Positions 5,903 through 12,337 of a stretch of DNA of 16,443 nt are shown here, piece after piece (the stretch's first letter is position 1; every line of letters begins with the position of its first letter). This DNA comes from Gemmatimonadota bacterium. Lineage in GTDB: Bacteria; Gemmatimonadota; Gemmatimonadetes; Gemmatimonadales; Gemmatimonadaceae. The DNA lies in NCBI GenBank assembly GCA_003131365.1, contig PKVB01000074.1, positions 19,020-35,462 on the forward strand. The letters are read 5' to 3'. Made by a program: the position numbers and the translations under genes. The notes under the pieces are model-generated. The model searched no databases. It was not told the DNA's origin and was given only the letters and a program-made list of their open reading frames with translations.

Positions 5903-6930
5903 TGGCGCGCGGCGGGTCTTACTCCTACGGGGGCGAAGGACCCGCGACCGCCGTCGCCGAGCAACCACAGCCGCTGTCGGCTGACAAGAAAAACCCGGTC
6001 CTCGTAACGGGGGCATCCGGGATGGTCGGCATCCATACGTGCCGAGAGTTGTCGAGAAAGGGCTGGCAGGTGCGGGCGCTGATCAGGGATCCCGCGAAGG
6101 CGGCAATGGCGCTGGGCCAGCTGCCTGTTGAGTTCCGCGTCGGCGATGTCCGGGACGCCACGACGCTCAGGAGCTCGCTCAGCGGGTGCGGCGCGGTGAT
6201 TCATCTCGCCGCGATCGCGATCGAGAAGAAGGGCGAGAGCTATCGCGAGTCGAACACCGCCGCGACCGAGCGGCTCATTTCCGCAGCCAGAGCCGAAAAC
6301 GTCGACCGTGTCATCTTCATGTCGCAGAACGGGGCCGACAGCCGCTCGCCCTATCCATTTCTGCGCAGCAAGGGTGTGGCGCAGGATTCGATCAAGAGCA
6401 GCGGACTCAAATGGACTGTTCTGCGACCCTCGGTGATCTTCGGCCCCGAGGATCAATTCGTGAACGTGCTTGGACGTCTCATCAAGCTCACGCCGAAAGT
6501 CTTCCCACTTCCTGGCGGCGGCAGCGCGCGCTTTCAACCGATTGCGGCGGACGACGTCGGCCGGGTGGTGCGCCTCTCCCTCGAAAAGAAGGAGACGATC
6601 AATCAGTCCTACGACCTGGGCGGCGCGGTGCCGCTGACGCTGCGGCAGATGACGGAGCGGATACTCGTCGCGATGGGGACAGAGCGAAAGCTCGTAGCTG
6701 TCCCGGTGAAAGCGCTGAGGCCGGTAGTAGCGATGGCTCAACGGCTACTGCCGAATCCGCCCGTTACGCCGAGCCTGCTCGATCTGCTTTCCCTCGACAA
6801 CACGGTCACGAACAACGCTCTCACGGACTACTTCAAGATCGTGCCGATCCCCTTCGCTGCGGACGAGCTGCAGTACTTGAGGCGAATTACGGTGAGGAAC
6901 GCGCTTAGGTCCTTGTTCGAGGGGCGGTAG
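5902..6930 (+). CDS. NDUFA9-like atypical SDR / NAD(P)-binding epimerase-family protein
   Basis: A 342-residue atypical (extended) SDR. The cofactor fingerprint is TGASGMVG (36-43), followed by a GDVRD acidic strand end (81-85), HLAAIA (101-106), and an LRPSVIFGPEDQFVN segment (174-188) characteristic of the complex I NDUFA9-like and NmrA/UDP-sugar epimerase-like subgroup. The classical YxxxK is replaced by a Y151-x5-K157 arrangement (YPFLRSK), as in many non-catalytic or quinone-related members. The first 30 residues (GGSYSYGGEGPATAVAEQ) are a low-complexity extension before the Rossmann fold. The ATG at 5902 was chosen because of its TGATG overlap with the upstream gene; a TTG one codon earlier is less likely. 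Proposed roles in this family are NAD(P)H sensing or redox-linked sugar or quinone reactions. The actual substrate is unknown. Confidence 0.88.
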   Translation: MARGGSYSYGGEGPATAVAEQPQPLSADKKNPVLVTGASGMVGIHTCRELSRKGWQVRALIRDPAKAAMALGQLPVEFRVGDVRDATTLRSSLSGCGAVIHLAAIAIEKKGESYRESNTAATERLISAARAENVDRVIFMSQNGADSRSPYPFLRSKGVAQDSIKSSGLKWTVLRPSVIFGPEDQFVNVLGRLIKLTPKVFPLPGGGSARFQPIAADDVGRVVRLSLEKKETINQSYDLGGAVPLTLRQMTERILVAMGTERKLVAVPVKALRPVVAMAQRLLPNPPVTPSLLDLLSLDNTVTNNALTDYFKIVPIPFAADELQYLRRITVRNALRSLFEGR

Positions 6931-6974
6931 GCGCGCGACGGAGCCAGATAGAGGCCGGGATTCCCCGTCGTCTT

Positions 6975-7490
6975 TTAGACATATCGCGCGACCGCCATCG
7001 CGGACGCGGCAAGAATCCCGAAGCTCACCGCCAGCATCGCAGCGATCGTCCCCCGTTTCCGCAGTCGATCGAGCTCCTGCGCCAGTAGCGCTTTCTCGGC
7101 CGCATCAGCAGACGCGGTAAGTGTGGCGGCGATCGCGCCGGCGCGAACCATTGCTGGTCGTGCCACCCCAAAATTGAACACCGCGGCGATGACTGCGGCG
7201 GCCCCGCCAATCGCGAAGGTGTTGCCCGTTCCAGTGGCGAAGTAGCTCCCCGAAAACACGGCCGAATCGATCCAGAGGAGGCGGAGACCCGACAGGATGG
7301 CGAGCCCTGCGGCAATCTCGAGCGTACGGAACACGCGCCGGCGAGTCAGTTCAGCCATCACCTGACCCATAACAGCGGGCGTACTCGCGAGTGCAGGAAC
7401 GAGAAAAAAGGTGGTAAAGAGTCCACTTCCGACCCACATGATGGCGCTTAAGATGTGAATCAGGCGCAGGACGAGAAGTTCAGCGTGCAT
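6975..7490 (-). CDS. Four-helix integral membrane protein (CopD/DUF2269-like)
   Basis: A 171-residue predicted membrane protein with about four hydrophobic segments (roughly 6-33, 55-72, 88-110 and 148-168). The first helix contains RLIHILSAIMWVGSG, with His12 and Trp19-x-Gly. This H-x6-W-x-G pattern is frequent in CopD, DUF2269 and related small cytochrome-b-like membrane families, and His12 may bind haem, but this is inference. The ATG at 7490 lies inside the preceding 40-codon transporter remnant (11-nt overlap). Its Shine-Dalgarno sequence GGAG, 7 nt upstream, is also inside that remnant. It is the last gene of the minus-strand oxidoreductase operon and faces the NDUFA9-like gene tail to tail. 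If it binds haem, a role as electron acceptor for the upstream dehydrogenase is conceivable but untested. Confidence 0.75.
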   Translation of the reverse strand: MHAELLVLRLIHILSAIMWVGSGLFTTFFLVPALASTPAVMGQVMAELTRRRVFRTLEIAAGLAILSGLRLLWIDSAVFSGSYFATGTGNTFAIGGAAAVIAAVFNFGVARPAMVRAGAIAATLTASADAAEKALLAQELDRLRKRGTIAAMLAVSFGILAASAMAVARYV

Positions 7491-7602
7491 TTTGGAGCTC
7501 CGGTGTCAGGGCGACATTGACGACAGTCCCGTCGATGAACGTCATCGCAGACCCGAGGATGGTCGCGGCCAGAGTCCAGCGCCGCTTTTCAGCGGTGGTC
7601 AT
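7480..7602 (-). pseudogene. 5' remnant of a DHA2/EmrB-type MFS transporter gene (40 codons)
   Basis: ATG 7602 to TGA 7480-7482 encodes 40 residues. The first 33 look exactly like the start of a drug:H+ antiporter-2 (14-TMS) transporter: a short basic lead MTTAEKRRW, then TLAATILGSAMTFIDGTVVN (the typical LDxTVVNVAL helix with its FIDGTVVNVAL motif), then ALTPELQNAR, where family members read ALPALQ. The frame stops where a complete protein would continue for some 430-480 residues, and no further MFS sequence is seen in any frame downstream. The ATG overlaps the lipoprotein stop as ATGA. It is best read as a truncated gene left after a deletion or recombination. It may still be translated as a coupling peptide, because the next gene's ribosome site and ATG lie within it. 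Confidence 0.7.
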
Positions 7603-8204
7603 TCTGGTTTGTAGTCCGCGGGCGTGCAGTCCGACTCGACATCGTAGCCAAGGTAGTAATACGCGTGCCACCGACGAAGGGCCGAGAGAGGAGCGCCGGC
7701 CCACGCGGTTGCGTGAATGCCTTCCTCGCTGGCACACGTTCGGAATCGCCACGACATTTGCCCGGGCTCGATGGCCAGCATCACAGTGTCGCCTCGCATT
7801 TGTGCTGGCGCCAGCCTTCCGAGGATTACGATCGGCACTCCCCTGCGCCCGACCGTATCACCCGGCGCGTCGACCACGTACTCCATGCTGTCTGCCGATA
7901 CGGGCGGTCCGGGAAAGCACGGACGCCTGCTCCTCCGGCCGAGTGTTCCCACAGTGGCAAACTGAGGAAAGCCGGCGGCGTGGACGACGGTGACCGGAGC
8001 TCCGTAAGGGAGAGTCGTGTCTGCTGACTGGAAGCACAGACGAGTGCCCGACGAATCCTGATCGGCGGCGAACATTCTCGGCCTGCCGTCCGGACCGATG
8101 ACGGTCAACGCCCTGGCCTCGGCGGAAATCTCGTCAGTGCGCGGCTCGCGGCCGCACGCCGAGAGGACAGCGATGCAAGCCAGCCCGACGACACTGATTC
8201 TCAA
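7599..8204 (-). CDS. Small lipoprotein of unknown function, downstream of the GMC dehydrogenase
   Basis: The frame is open up to 8342, but that extension lies antisense-free inside the GMC gene and has no coding character. TTG 8204 gives an excellent lipoprotein signal: M-R-I-S, a hydrophobic run VVGLACIAVLSAC, and the lipobox LSAC with Cys17. This start lies 25 nt after the GMC stop. The product is 201 residues, presumably lipid-anchored facing the periplasm. Four further cysteines (in GTRLCFQS, RRPCFPG, FRTCASE and ESDCTPAD) could form disulphides. There is no CxxCH, so it is not a c-type cytochrome. No known domain is recognised. Its stop overlaps the transporter remnant (ATGA). Because of its place in the operon it may assist or dock the dehydrogenase, which is inference only. 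The start codon is uncertain because no clear Shine-Dalgarno sequence is seen. Confidence 0.7.
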   Translation of the reverse strand: MRISVVGLACIAVLSACGREPRTDEISAEARALTVIGPDGRPRMFAADQDSSGTRLCFQSADTTLPYGAPVTVVHAAGFPQFATVGTLGRRSRRPCFPGPPVSADSMEYVVDAPGDTVGRRGVPIVILGRLAPAQMRGDTVMLAIEPGQMSWRFRTCASEEGIHATAWAGAPLSALRRWHAYYYLGYDVESDCTPADYKPE

Positions 8205-8229
8205 CGGGATCAGGGGGCAGTAGAGCGCG

Positions 8230-9918
8230 CTACAGCTCTCTCCGATTGAGAAGCTGGTGCGCGTAATCCACCGCTCTCGCGGTAAGCGCCATGTAGGTAA
8301 TGCTTGGATTCTGGTTCGCGGTCGACGGCATGCACGCTCCATCCGTCACGAACACGTTGGGCGCATCCCACACCTGATTGTGCGAATTGAGCACCGAGGT
8401 CTTCGGATCTCGCCCCATGCGCGCGGTACCCGTCTCGTGAATCACCAGGCCAGGCGGATTGTCTTCCTTGTATTGCCTGATGTTGGTCGCGCCCAGTGCC
8501 TCCAGCATTTCCGTAGCACTCACCACCATGTCCTCCTGCATCTTCTTTTCGTTTTCGCTGTAAACGCAGTTCACTCGCAGAGCTGGTATCCCCCACGCAT
8601 CGACGAGATGCGGGTCCAGCTCGACGTAATTCTCGTGACGCGGAAGCATCTCGCCAAAGCCGCCGAAATCCATCTCCCACGGTCCGAGGTCACCGATCAG
8701 GGACTTCTTGAACGAGGCGCCGAAGCCGGGCATTTCTGATCCTCGGTCCCAGCCAGGACGCGATGCGCGACCCTCGAATCCGTACCCGCGCAGGAAATCC
8801 GGATGCTTCGTCTTCACATTTCGGAAGCGCGGGACGTAGATCGCGTCGGGCCGGTTGCCGATCTCCCGGCGGTTCGTCGCAAAGGGCAGAGTTCCGGTCG
8901 CGCCGCCGTCCATGATGTGGTCCATCAGGTTGTGTCCCAGCTCACCGCTGGAGCTGCCGAGGCCATTCGGGAATTCACTCGTCGCCGAGTTGAGCAGAAT
9001 GCGCGTCGATTCCATCGCCGACGCATTGAGGAAGATCACCTTCGCGTTGACGTCGAACATCTGCTTGGTGTTCGCGTCAATGACACGGACGCCGGTCGCG
9101 CGTTTCTTTGCGGGATCGTAGATCACGCTGTGCACCACGCTGAACGGTCGCAGTGTCAGGCGTCCGGTCTTGCGCGCGGCGGGTAGCGTCGAGTTGATGC
9201 TGCTGAAGTACGAGAGTGTTATGCATCCTCGCGCACAATGCCCGCACAAGTGGCACTTCTGGCGTCCGCCATGATCTTCCGTCAACACCGCCAGACGCGC
9301 GTTCGTTATCACGCGCTCCCCGCCAAATTTCGTGAGCAGAATGTCGCGCGACTTCTGCTCCGCCGCGTTCAGCGGCCACGGCGTCTGGAACTCGCCGTCC
9401 GGCACTTGTGGAAGGTTTTCACGACGCCCTTGAATGCCGACGAATTTTTCGACGTAGCTCCACCACGGAGCGAGATCGGCGTAGCGGAGTGGCCAGTCTA
9501 CTCCATAGCCCTCTCTCGCGTTCGCGGTGAAGTCGAGATCACTCCATCGGTAGACGCACCGGCCCCACATGATCGAGCGGCCACCAACCTGCCGTCCCCG
9601 TATCCAGTAAAATGGCTTGCCTTCCGGAAATGAATACGGGTTATCCAAATCGTTGACGAAAAACTTGGACGACCACTCGTCGCACGCACCTGTGTGGCGC
9701 TGGATGGGTTGATAGCGCTCGACCTGTTTGCGGTTACCCATTCCCCGATAACGTTTTTCCCCCGGAAGCACGTGCTCCACATAGTCCACCGCCGGATCGA
9801 TCGGCCGTCCCGCCTCGAGCACGATGGTGCGCAATCCCTTCTCGGTCAGCTCCTTTGCGGCCCAGCCGCCCGAAATTCCGGAGCCTACGACGATTGCATC
9901 AAATGTCATCGGAGGCAT
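8230..9918 (-). CDS. GMC-family FAD dehydrogenase with a four-cysteine cluster motif
   Basis: A 562-residue GMC oxidoreductase, the flavoprotein subunit of a sugar or alcohol dehydrogenase. The FAD loop is VVGSGISGGWAAKEL (G12-x-G14-x2-G17), the adenosine-binding acid is in IVLEAGRP, and GRQVGGRSIMWGRCVYRW (108-125) is the FAD-binding GMC signature. The active-site histidine is His494 in VIHETGTARMG, paired with Asn537 in NQNPSITYMALTARAVDYA. Cys222, Cys225, Cys228 and Cys232 (KCHLCGHCARGC) form a C-x2-C-x2-C-x3-C motif, consistent with an Fe-S cluster as known in the alpha subunit of bacterial FAD-glucose and fructose dehydrogenases. It has no signal peptide of its own. It starts 2 nt after the small-subunit stop and is probably co-exported with that Tat-signal protein. 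The substrate is not determinable. A cytochrome subunit is missing nearby. Confidence 0.95.
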   Translation of the reverse strand: MPPMTFDAIVVGSGISGGWAAKELTEKGLRTIVLEAGRPIDPAVDYVEHVLPGEKRYRGMGNRKQVERYQPIQRHTGACDEWSSKFFVNDLDNPYSFPEGKPFYWIRGRQVGGRSIMWGRCVYRWSDLDFTANAREGYGVDWPLRYADLAPWWSYVEKFVGIQGRRENLPQVPDGEFQTPWPLNAAEQKSRDILLTKFGGERVITNARLAVLTEDHGGRQKCHLCGHCARGCITLSYFSSINSTLPAARKTGRLTLRPFSVVHSVIYDPAKKRATGVRVIDANTKQMFDVNAKVIFLNASAMESTRILLNSATSEFPNGLGSSSGELGHNLMDHIMDGGATGTLPFATNRREIGNRPDAIYVPRFRNVKTKHPDFLRGYGFEGRASRPGWDRGSEMPGFGASFKKSLIGDLGPWEMDFGGFGEMLPRHENYVELDPHLVDAWGIPALRVNCVYSENEKKMQEDMVVSATEMLEALGATNIRQYKEDNPPGLVIHETGTARMGRDPKTSVLNSHNQVWDAPNVFVTDGACMPSTANQNPSITYMALTARAVDYAHQLLNRREL

Positions 9919-9920
9919 GA

Positions 9921-10472
9921 TCAGACCGCCGGCGTGAATGGGACGTTGCCCTGATATCCATTGAAGAACATCTGCACCTTGAGGATCTCCTGCTCGACAC
10001 GACTCGATGTGAAATAGCCATACACAGTAAGTGCCTTGAGTCGCGCGAACGCGAGGCCGGCGCCTGTCTTGTCCCCCCTCGCGGCATCGAGAGCCGTCAT
10101 GAGCTCGACTTTCTTCGCTGCCGGCAAAGCGACGAATCGAGGTGAGCCCATCGCCGACGCGCGCACATCGATGTCGCTCAGGCCGGCGAGAAACGCGGCC
10201 CTCTCATCGTCGCTCGCCCATTCGGTCAGTATGAGATCGATGAACTCCGGGACCTTCACGCTGGTCGCGCCCGGAGTGTCTGTCTCGGGGATGATCATTT
10301 CAGCAATGTTCGTGACCAGCGCCTGCTGATCGCGATTCAGCGTCCTGAACGGAACGTCGTCCAAGCGGAGATGGAGCTCCGCGCCGAGCTTTATCGCGGC
10401 TTCGGCGCCGCGCGGGATGAAGGGCAGCGCAAGGGCGGCGCCGAGGAACTGTACGACTTCGCGTCTTCGCAT
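9921..10472 (-). CDS. Gluconate 2-dehydrogenase subunit 3-like protein with Tat signal
   Basis: A 183-residue small subunit of a GMC-type dehydrogenase (the gluconate 2-dehydrogenase subunit 3 / FAD-glucose dehydrogenase gamma family). The N-terminus MRRREVVQFLGAALALPFIP is a twin-arginine type signal, ending near AEAA. The mature part contains LNRDQQALVTNIAEMIIPETDTPGA, the usual start of the family domain, with the conserved IIPxTDTPGA segment, and ends with a YFTSSRVEQE...YQGNVPF segment. Such subunits carry the flavoprotein through the Tat pathway and aid its maturation. ATG 10472 was chosen for the compact Tat signal; GTG 10481, three codons upstream, is possible. A much longer in-frame extension upstream is not coding. 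A sigma70-like promoter lies about 50 nt upstream, so this is the first gene of the operon, 2 nt ahead of the GMC gene. Confidence 0.92.
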   Translation of the reverse strand: MRRREVVQFLGAALALPFIPRGAEAAIKLGAELHLRLDDVPFRTLNRDQQALVTNIAEMIIPETDTPGATSVKVPEFIDLILTEWASDDERAAFLAGLSDIDVRASAMGSPRFVALPAAKKVELMTALDAARGDKTGAGLAFARLKALTVYGYFTSSRVEQEILKVQMFFNGYQGNVPFTPAV

Positions 10473-10521
10473 GTCGGACACCGGAGGGTGGACGATCCTG
10501 TAGCAGAAGTGAGGCGAGTCG

Positions 10522-10550
10522 AACGTAGGACGCAGACATTCAGCCGTCAA
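10522..10550 (-). promoter_or_regulatory. Sigma70-like promoter for the GMC dehydrogenase operon
   Basis: Reading the minus strand, TTGACG (10550-10545) and TACGTT (10527-10522) are separated by exactly 17 nt. The -35 box matches five of six consensus bases and the -10 keeps the TA...T pattern. The predicted transcript would start near 10515, giving a leader of about 40 nt before the small-subunit ATG at 10472. It lies in the gap after the SRPBCC gene, where a promoter is expected. Confidence 0.5.
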
Positions 10551-10591
10551 GCGAAGCCGACTCCGCTCGCCGACGGAATGGTCAGAAGTAC

Positions 10592-11146
10592 CTAGTCCTC
10601 CATTTTGCCCAGGCTTTCTCGGATGAACTTCCCGCGCTGGCCGATGAGAGTGATCCCGGCGGACATGGCGCCGAAAAACAGAAGAACGGCTCTGAAGCGG
10701 CCGGCGAACCTGTCGAGCACGAGTCCCCATCCCAACTGGTATCCGCCGCGTGTGCGTTGAGCCTTGTCGCTCATCTTCTCCCAGCCTGTTGAGACCAGGT
10801 CGACCCGCGTGCGGTCTCCCTCGGGCGAAAAAGTGATCTCGATCCGCTGGGCATCCGACACGGCCCGACTGGGATGGAAGGTGAACGCCACCCTGCGCGG
10901 CGCCTCGAGCGCGATGACTGTGCCCCATCGCATGCGCGTGCCGTCCTTGTGCTCTTCATAGATCCGCCCGCCCTCGCGGGGCTCGAACACCACGCGCTTG
11001 ACCCTGCTCCCGCCGATTGAGTAGCTGTAGGAGGGCCACCACTTAGCGAAGTCCTCGGTAAAACGGCGGTACGCCTCGTCCTGGGACCAGGACACGGAGA
11101 CAGATCTGAGAATTGGCGCGACCGATGGCTGTTTCTTCCTGGGCAT
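10592..11146 (-). CDS. SRPBCC/AHSA1-like START-fold protein
   Basis: A 184-residue protein of the SRPBCC superfamily (Bet v1-like ligand-binding pocket, as in AHSA1 and polyketide cyclase-like proteins). Typical elements are the first strand with RSVSVSWSQDEAYRRFTEDF (13-32), the WWP...FEPREGGRIYEE segment, WGTVIALEAPRRVAFTFHPS (the family's G-x-V-x2-x-xPxRLxxTW-like strand) and the beta-hairpin IEITFSPEGDRTRVDLVSTGW, followed by the long C-terminal helix GGYQLGWGLVLDRFAGRF. The ligand is unknown. ATG 11146 has AGAGGAG seven bases upstream and was preferred to ATG 11170. It follows the HxlR gene after 61 nt on the same strand and is probably co-transcribed with it, resembling the common pairing of small winged-helix regulators with SRPBCC genes. 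The C-terminus (residues about 155-184) adds a short hydrophobic tail. Confidence 0.88.
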   Translation of the reverse strand: MPRKKQPSVAPILRSVSVSWSQDEAYRRFTEDFAKWWPSYSYSIGGSRVKRVVFEPREGGRIYEEHKDGTRMRWGTVIALEAPRRVAFTFHPSRAVSDAQRIEITFSPEGDRTRVDLVSTGWEKMSDKAQRTRGGYQLGWGLVLDRFAGRFRAVLLFFGAMSAGITLIGQRGKFIRESLGKMED

Positions 11147-11207
11147 CAGCGGGCTCCTCTTAGCAGGCATGATTCGGGTGGCGGGTCCGTGAGCAACGAG
11201 ACCGCTT

Positions 11208-11669
11208 CTAACCCGCCACGCGCGCTGGCTGCGCTCGACGCGTCGGCGCGGGACGCCCGAACGGCACTGACTGCGTCGGTCGCCTGTTCCGCGCATCGTA
11301 CGCGGCCCGCGCGGAATCCACTTCGGCGAGATGCGCGCCCGACCACTGGACGAGCCCGCGCACCAATTGACGAAGTGTCGCACCGAGTCTCGTGAGCGCG
11401 TACTCCACCCGCGGCGGCACTTCGGGATAAACCGTGCGCGTCACCAGGCCATCGCGCTCCATGCCGCGAAGCGTCACCGTCAACATCCGTTGACTGATCC
11501 CATCCACCCGGCTCCGCAGCTCGTTGAACCGCAATGTGCCGGCATCGCCGAGCACGTGGATGACGTAAACGGACCACTTGTCTCCGACACGCGCCAGCAT
11601 CTCGCGCGCGTGGCAGTTCGCGGGCGTATGCTCCAGCTCGGCGGGCCGCGCGATTGGCTTTCTTGCCAT
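11208..11669 (-). CDS. HxlR-family winged-helix transcriptional regulator
   Basis: A 153-residue HxlR/MarR-like DNA-binding protein, predicted to act as a dimer. The family core is present: Cys19 ahead of the first helix (NCHAREMLARVGDKWSVYVI, residues 18-37), the recognition segment LRFNELRSRVDGISQRMLTVTLRGMERDGLV, and the wing VTRTVYPEVPPRVEYALTRLG. A cysteine at this place is the redox- or electrophile-sensing residue in members such as YodB and HypR, so thiol-based sensing is plausible. The tail after about 125 is basic and probably disordered. The ATG at 11669 has CGGAG upstream. It is divergent from doxX, with a strong palindrome in the gap, so it likely regulates itself and the DoxX-oxidoreductase pair. 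Confidence 0.92.
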   Translation of the reverse strand: MARKPIARPAELEHTPANCHAREMLARVGDKWSVYVIHVLGDAGTLRFNELRSRVDGISQRMLTVTLRGMERDGLVTRTVYPEVPPRVEYALTRLGATLRQLVRGLVQWSGAHLAEVDSARAAYDARNRRPTQSVPFGRPAPTRRAQPARVAG

Positions 11670-11690
11670 TGGTTACTCCGAGGTGACTCG

Positions 11691-11714
11691 GGCACGTTCG
11701 CGTGCCTTCTTTTT
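11691..11714 (+). terminator. Terminator-like UUCG hairpin with T-tract in the divergent spacer
   Basis: GGCACG (11691-11696), TTCG loop (11697-11700) and CGTGCC (11701-11706) form a perfect 6-bp stem with an extra-stable tetraloop, followed by TTCTTTTT (11707-11714). It has intrinsic-terminator form on the plus strand, although no plus-strand gene ends just before it. It may stop antisense transcripts from running into doxX, or act as a hairpin in the hxlR leader. Confidence 0.45.
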
Positions 11715-11732
11715 CGCCGCGAACGATCCCTT

Positions 11733-11763
11733 TAGGTTGCTAATAGTTACGAACAGTAACCTA
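11733..11763. promoter_or_regulatory. Palindromic candidate operator between hxlR-type gene and doxX-type gene
   Basis: TAGGTTGCT (11733-11741) and AGTAACCTA (11755-11763) are inverted arms matching at 8 of 9 positions, separated by 13 nt. Nested inside is a second, perfect palindrome, GTTAC-GAACA-GTAAC (11746-11760). A further GGTTAC half-site occurs at 11671-11676, beside the regulator ATG. Dyads of this kind in a divergent spacer are typical binding sites of HxlR-family dimers. Confidence 0.6.
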
Positions 11764-11785
11764 CATCGATCAAGGGAGCCGCACC

Positions 11786-12322
11786 ATGGGTACGTACGCA
11801 GCAGATACACAGACGCTGAGCATTGGACTTCTGCTCGTGCGAGTCGTCATTGGCCTGTTGATGGCCGGGCACGGGGCGCAGAAGTTGTTCGGATGGTTCG
11901 GAGGCTACGGGCTCCGCGGAACCGGCGAATTTTTCGTCCAGCTCGGCTTTCGCCCCGGCCCTGCCTTCGCGGCGGCGGCCTCGATCAGCGAGATTGCCAG
12001 CGGACTCCTCGTCGCGTTTGGGTTCCTCGGCCCCATCGGGCCGGCGCTCATGGTCTCGGTCATGATCGTTGCGGCGATCACGGTACACTGGGAGCACGGA
12101 TTGTTCGCCATGAACAACGGCATCGAGATGCCATTGTTGTACGGTGCCGCCGCGTTCGGGCTCGCTCTGACCGGCTTCGGTCAGTACTCGCTCGACGCGC
12201 AGCTTGGCATCGCGGGACGTTGGTCCGCGGAGGGCATATGGATCGTTCTGGCCTTGGGGATCGTTGGCGGATTCGCCAATCTTGCCCTCCGGCGTCGTCC
12301 CGCCATCGCGGCAAGGACGTAA
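11786..12322 (+). CDS. DoxX-family membrane protein
   Basis: A 178-residue DoxX-like integral membrane protein with four main hydrophobic segments and a likely fifth at the end (about 12-30, 60-80, 84-104, 116-136 and 149-167). The family signature is clear: LLLVRVVIGLLMAGHGAQKLFGWFGGYG (16-43, with the RxxxGxxxxxHGxQKLFG pattern) and GxGFRPGPAFAAAASISEIASG. DoxX proteins are linked to quinone or thiosulfate oxidation or oxidative stress in some bacteria, but most are uncharacterised. The ATG has AAGGGAG seven bases upstream. It is divergent from the HxlR regulator and 15 nt upstream of a flavin-dependent oxidoreductase gene, an arrangement common for redox or electrophile stress responses. 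Confidence 0.93.
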   Translation: MGTYAADTQTLSIGLLLVRVVIGLLMAGHGAQKLFGWFGGYGLRGTGEFFVQLGFRPGPAFAAAASISEIASGLLVAFGFLGPIGPALMVSVMIVAAITVHWEHGLFAMNNGIEMPLLYGAAAFGLALTGFGQYSLDAQLGIAGRWSAEGIWIVLALGIVGGFANLALRRRPAIAART

Positions 12323-12337
12323 TGACGGAGGCTACGA

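Noticed and set aside
5848..6741. Minus-strand frame of 297 aa over the NDUFA9-like gene
   Set aside because: The plus strand carries a recognisable SDR with cofactor motif; the antisense product has no motif and is Arg/His-rich.
6931..6974. Possible intrinsic terminator between the convergent NDUFA9-like and CopD-like genes (GACGG...CCGTC then GTCTTTT)
   Set aside because: The loop would be over 20 nt and the stem only 5 bp, so the pairing is too weak to call.
8205..8342. N-terminal extension of the lipoprotein to 247 aa
   Set aside because: It overlaps the GMC C-terminus in another frame and would place the lipoprotein signal 46 residues inside the protein.
10473..10928. N-terminal extension of the subunit 3-like protein to 335 aa
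   Set aside because: It runs antisense-frame through the SRPBCC gene and would bury the twin-arginine signal; the promoter at 10522-10550 lies inside it.
11147..11383. N-terminal extension of the SRPBCC protein
   Set aside because: It overlaps the HxlR coding region, is Arg/Ser-rich, and a strong AGAGGAG precedes the internal ATG at 11146.
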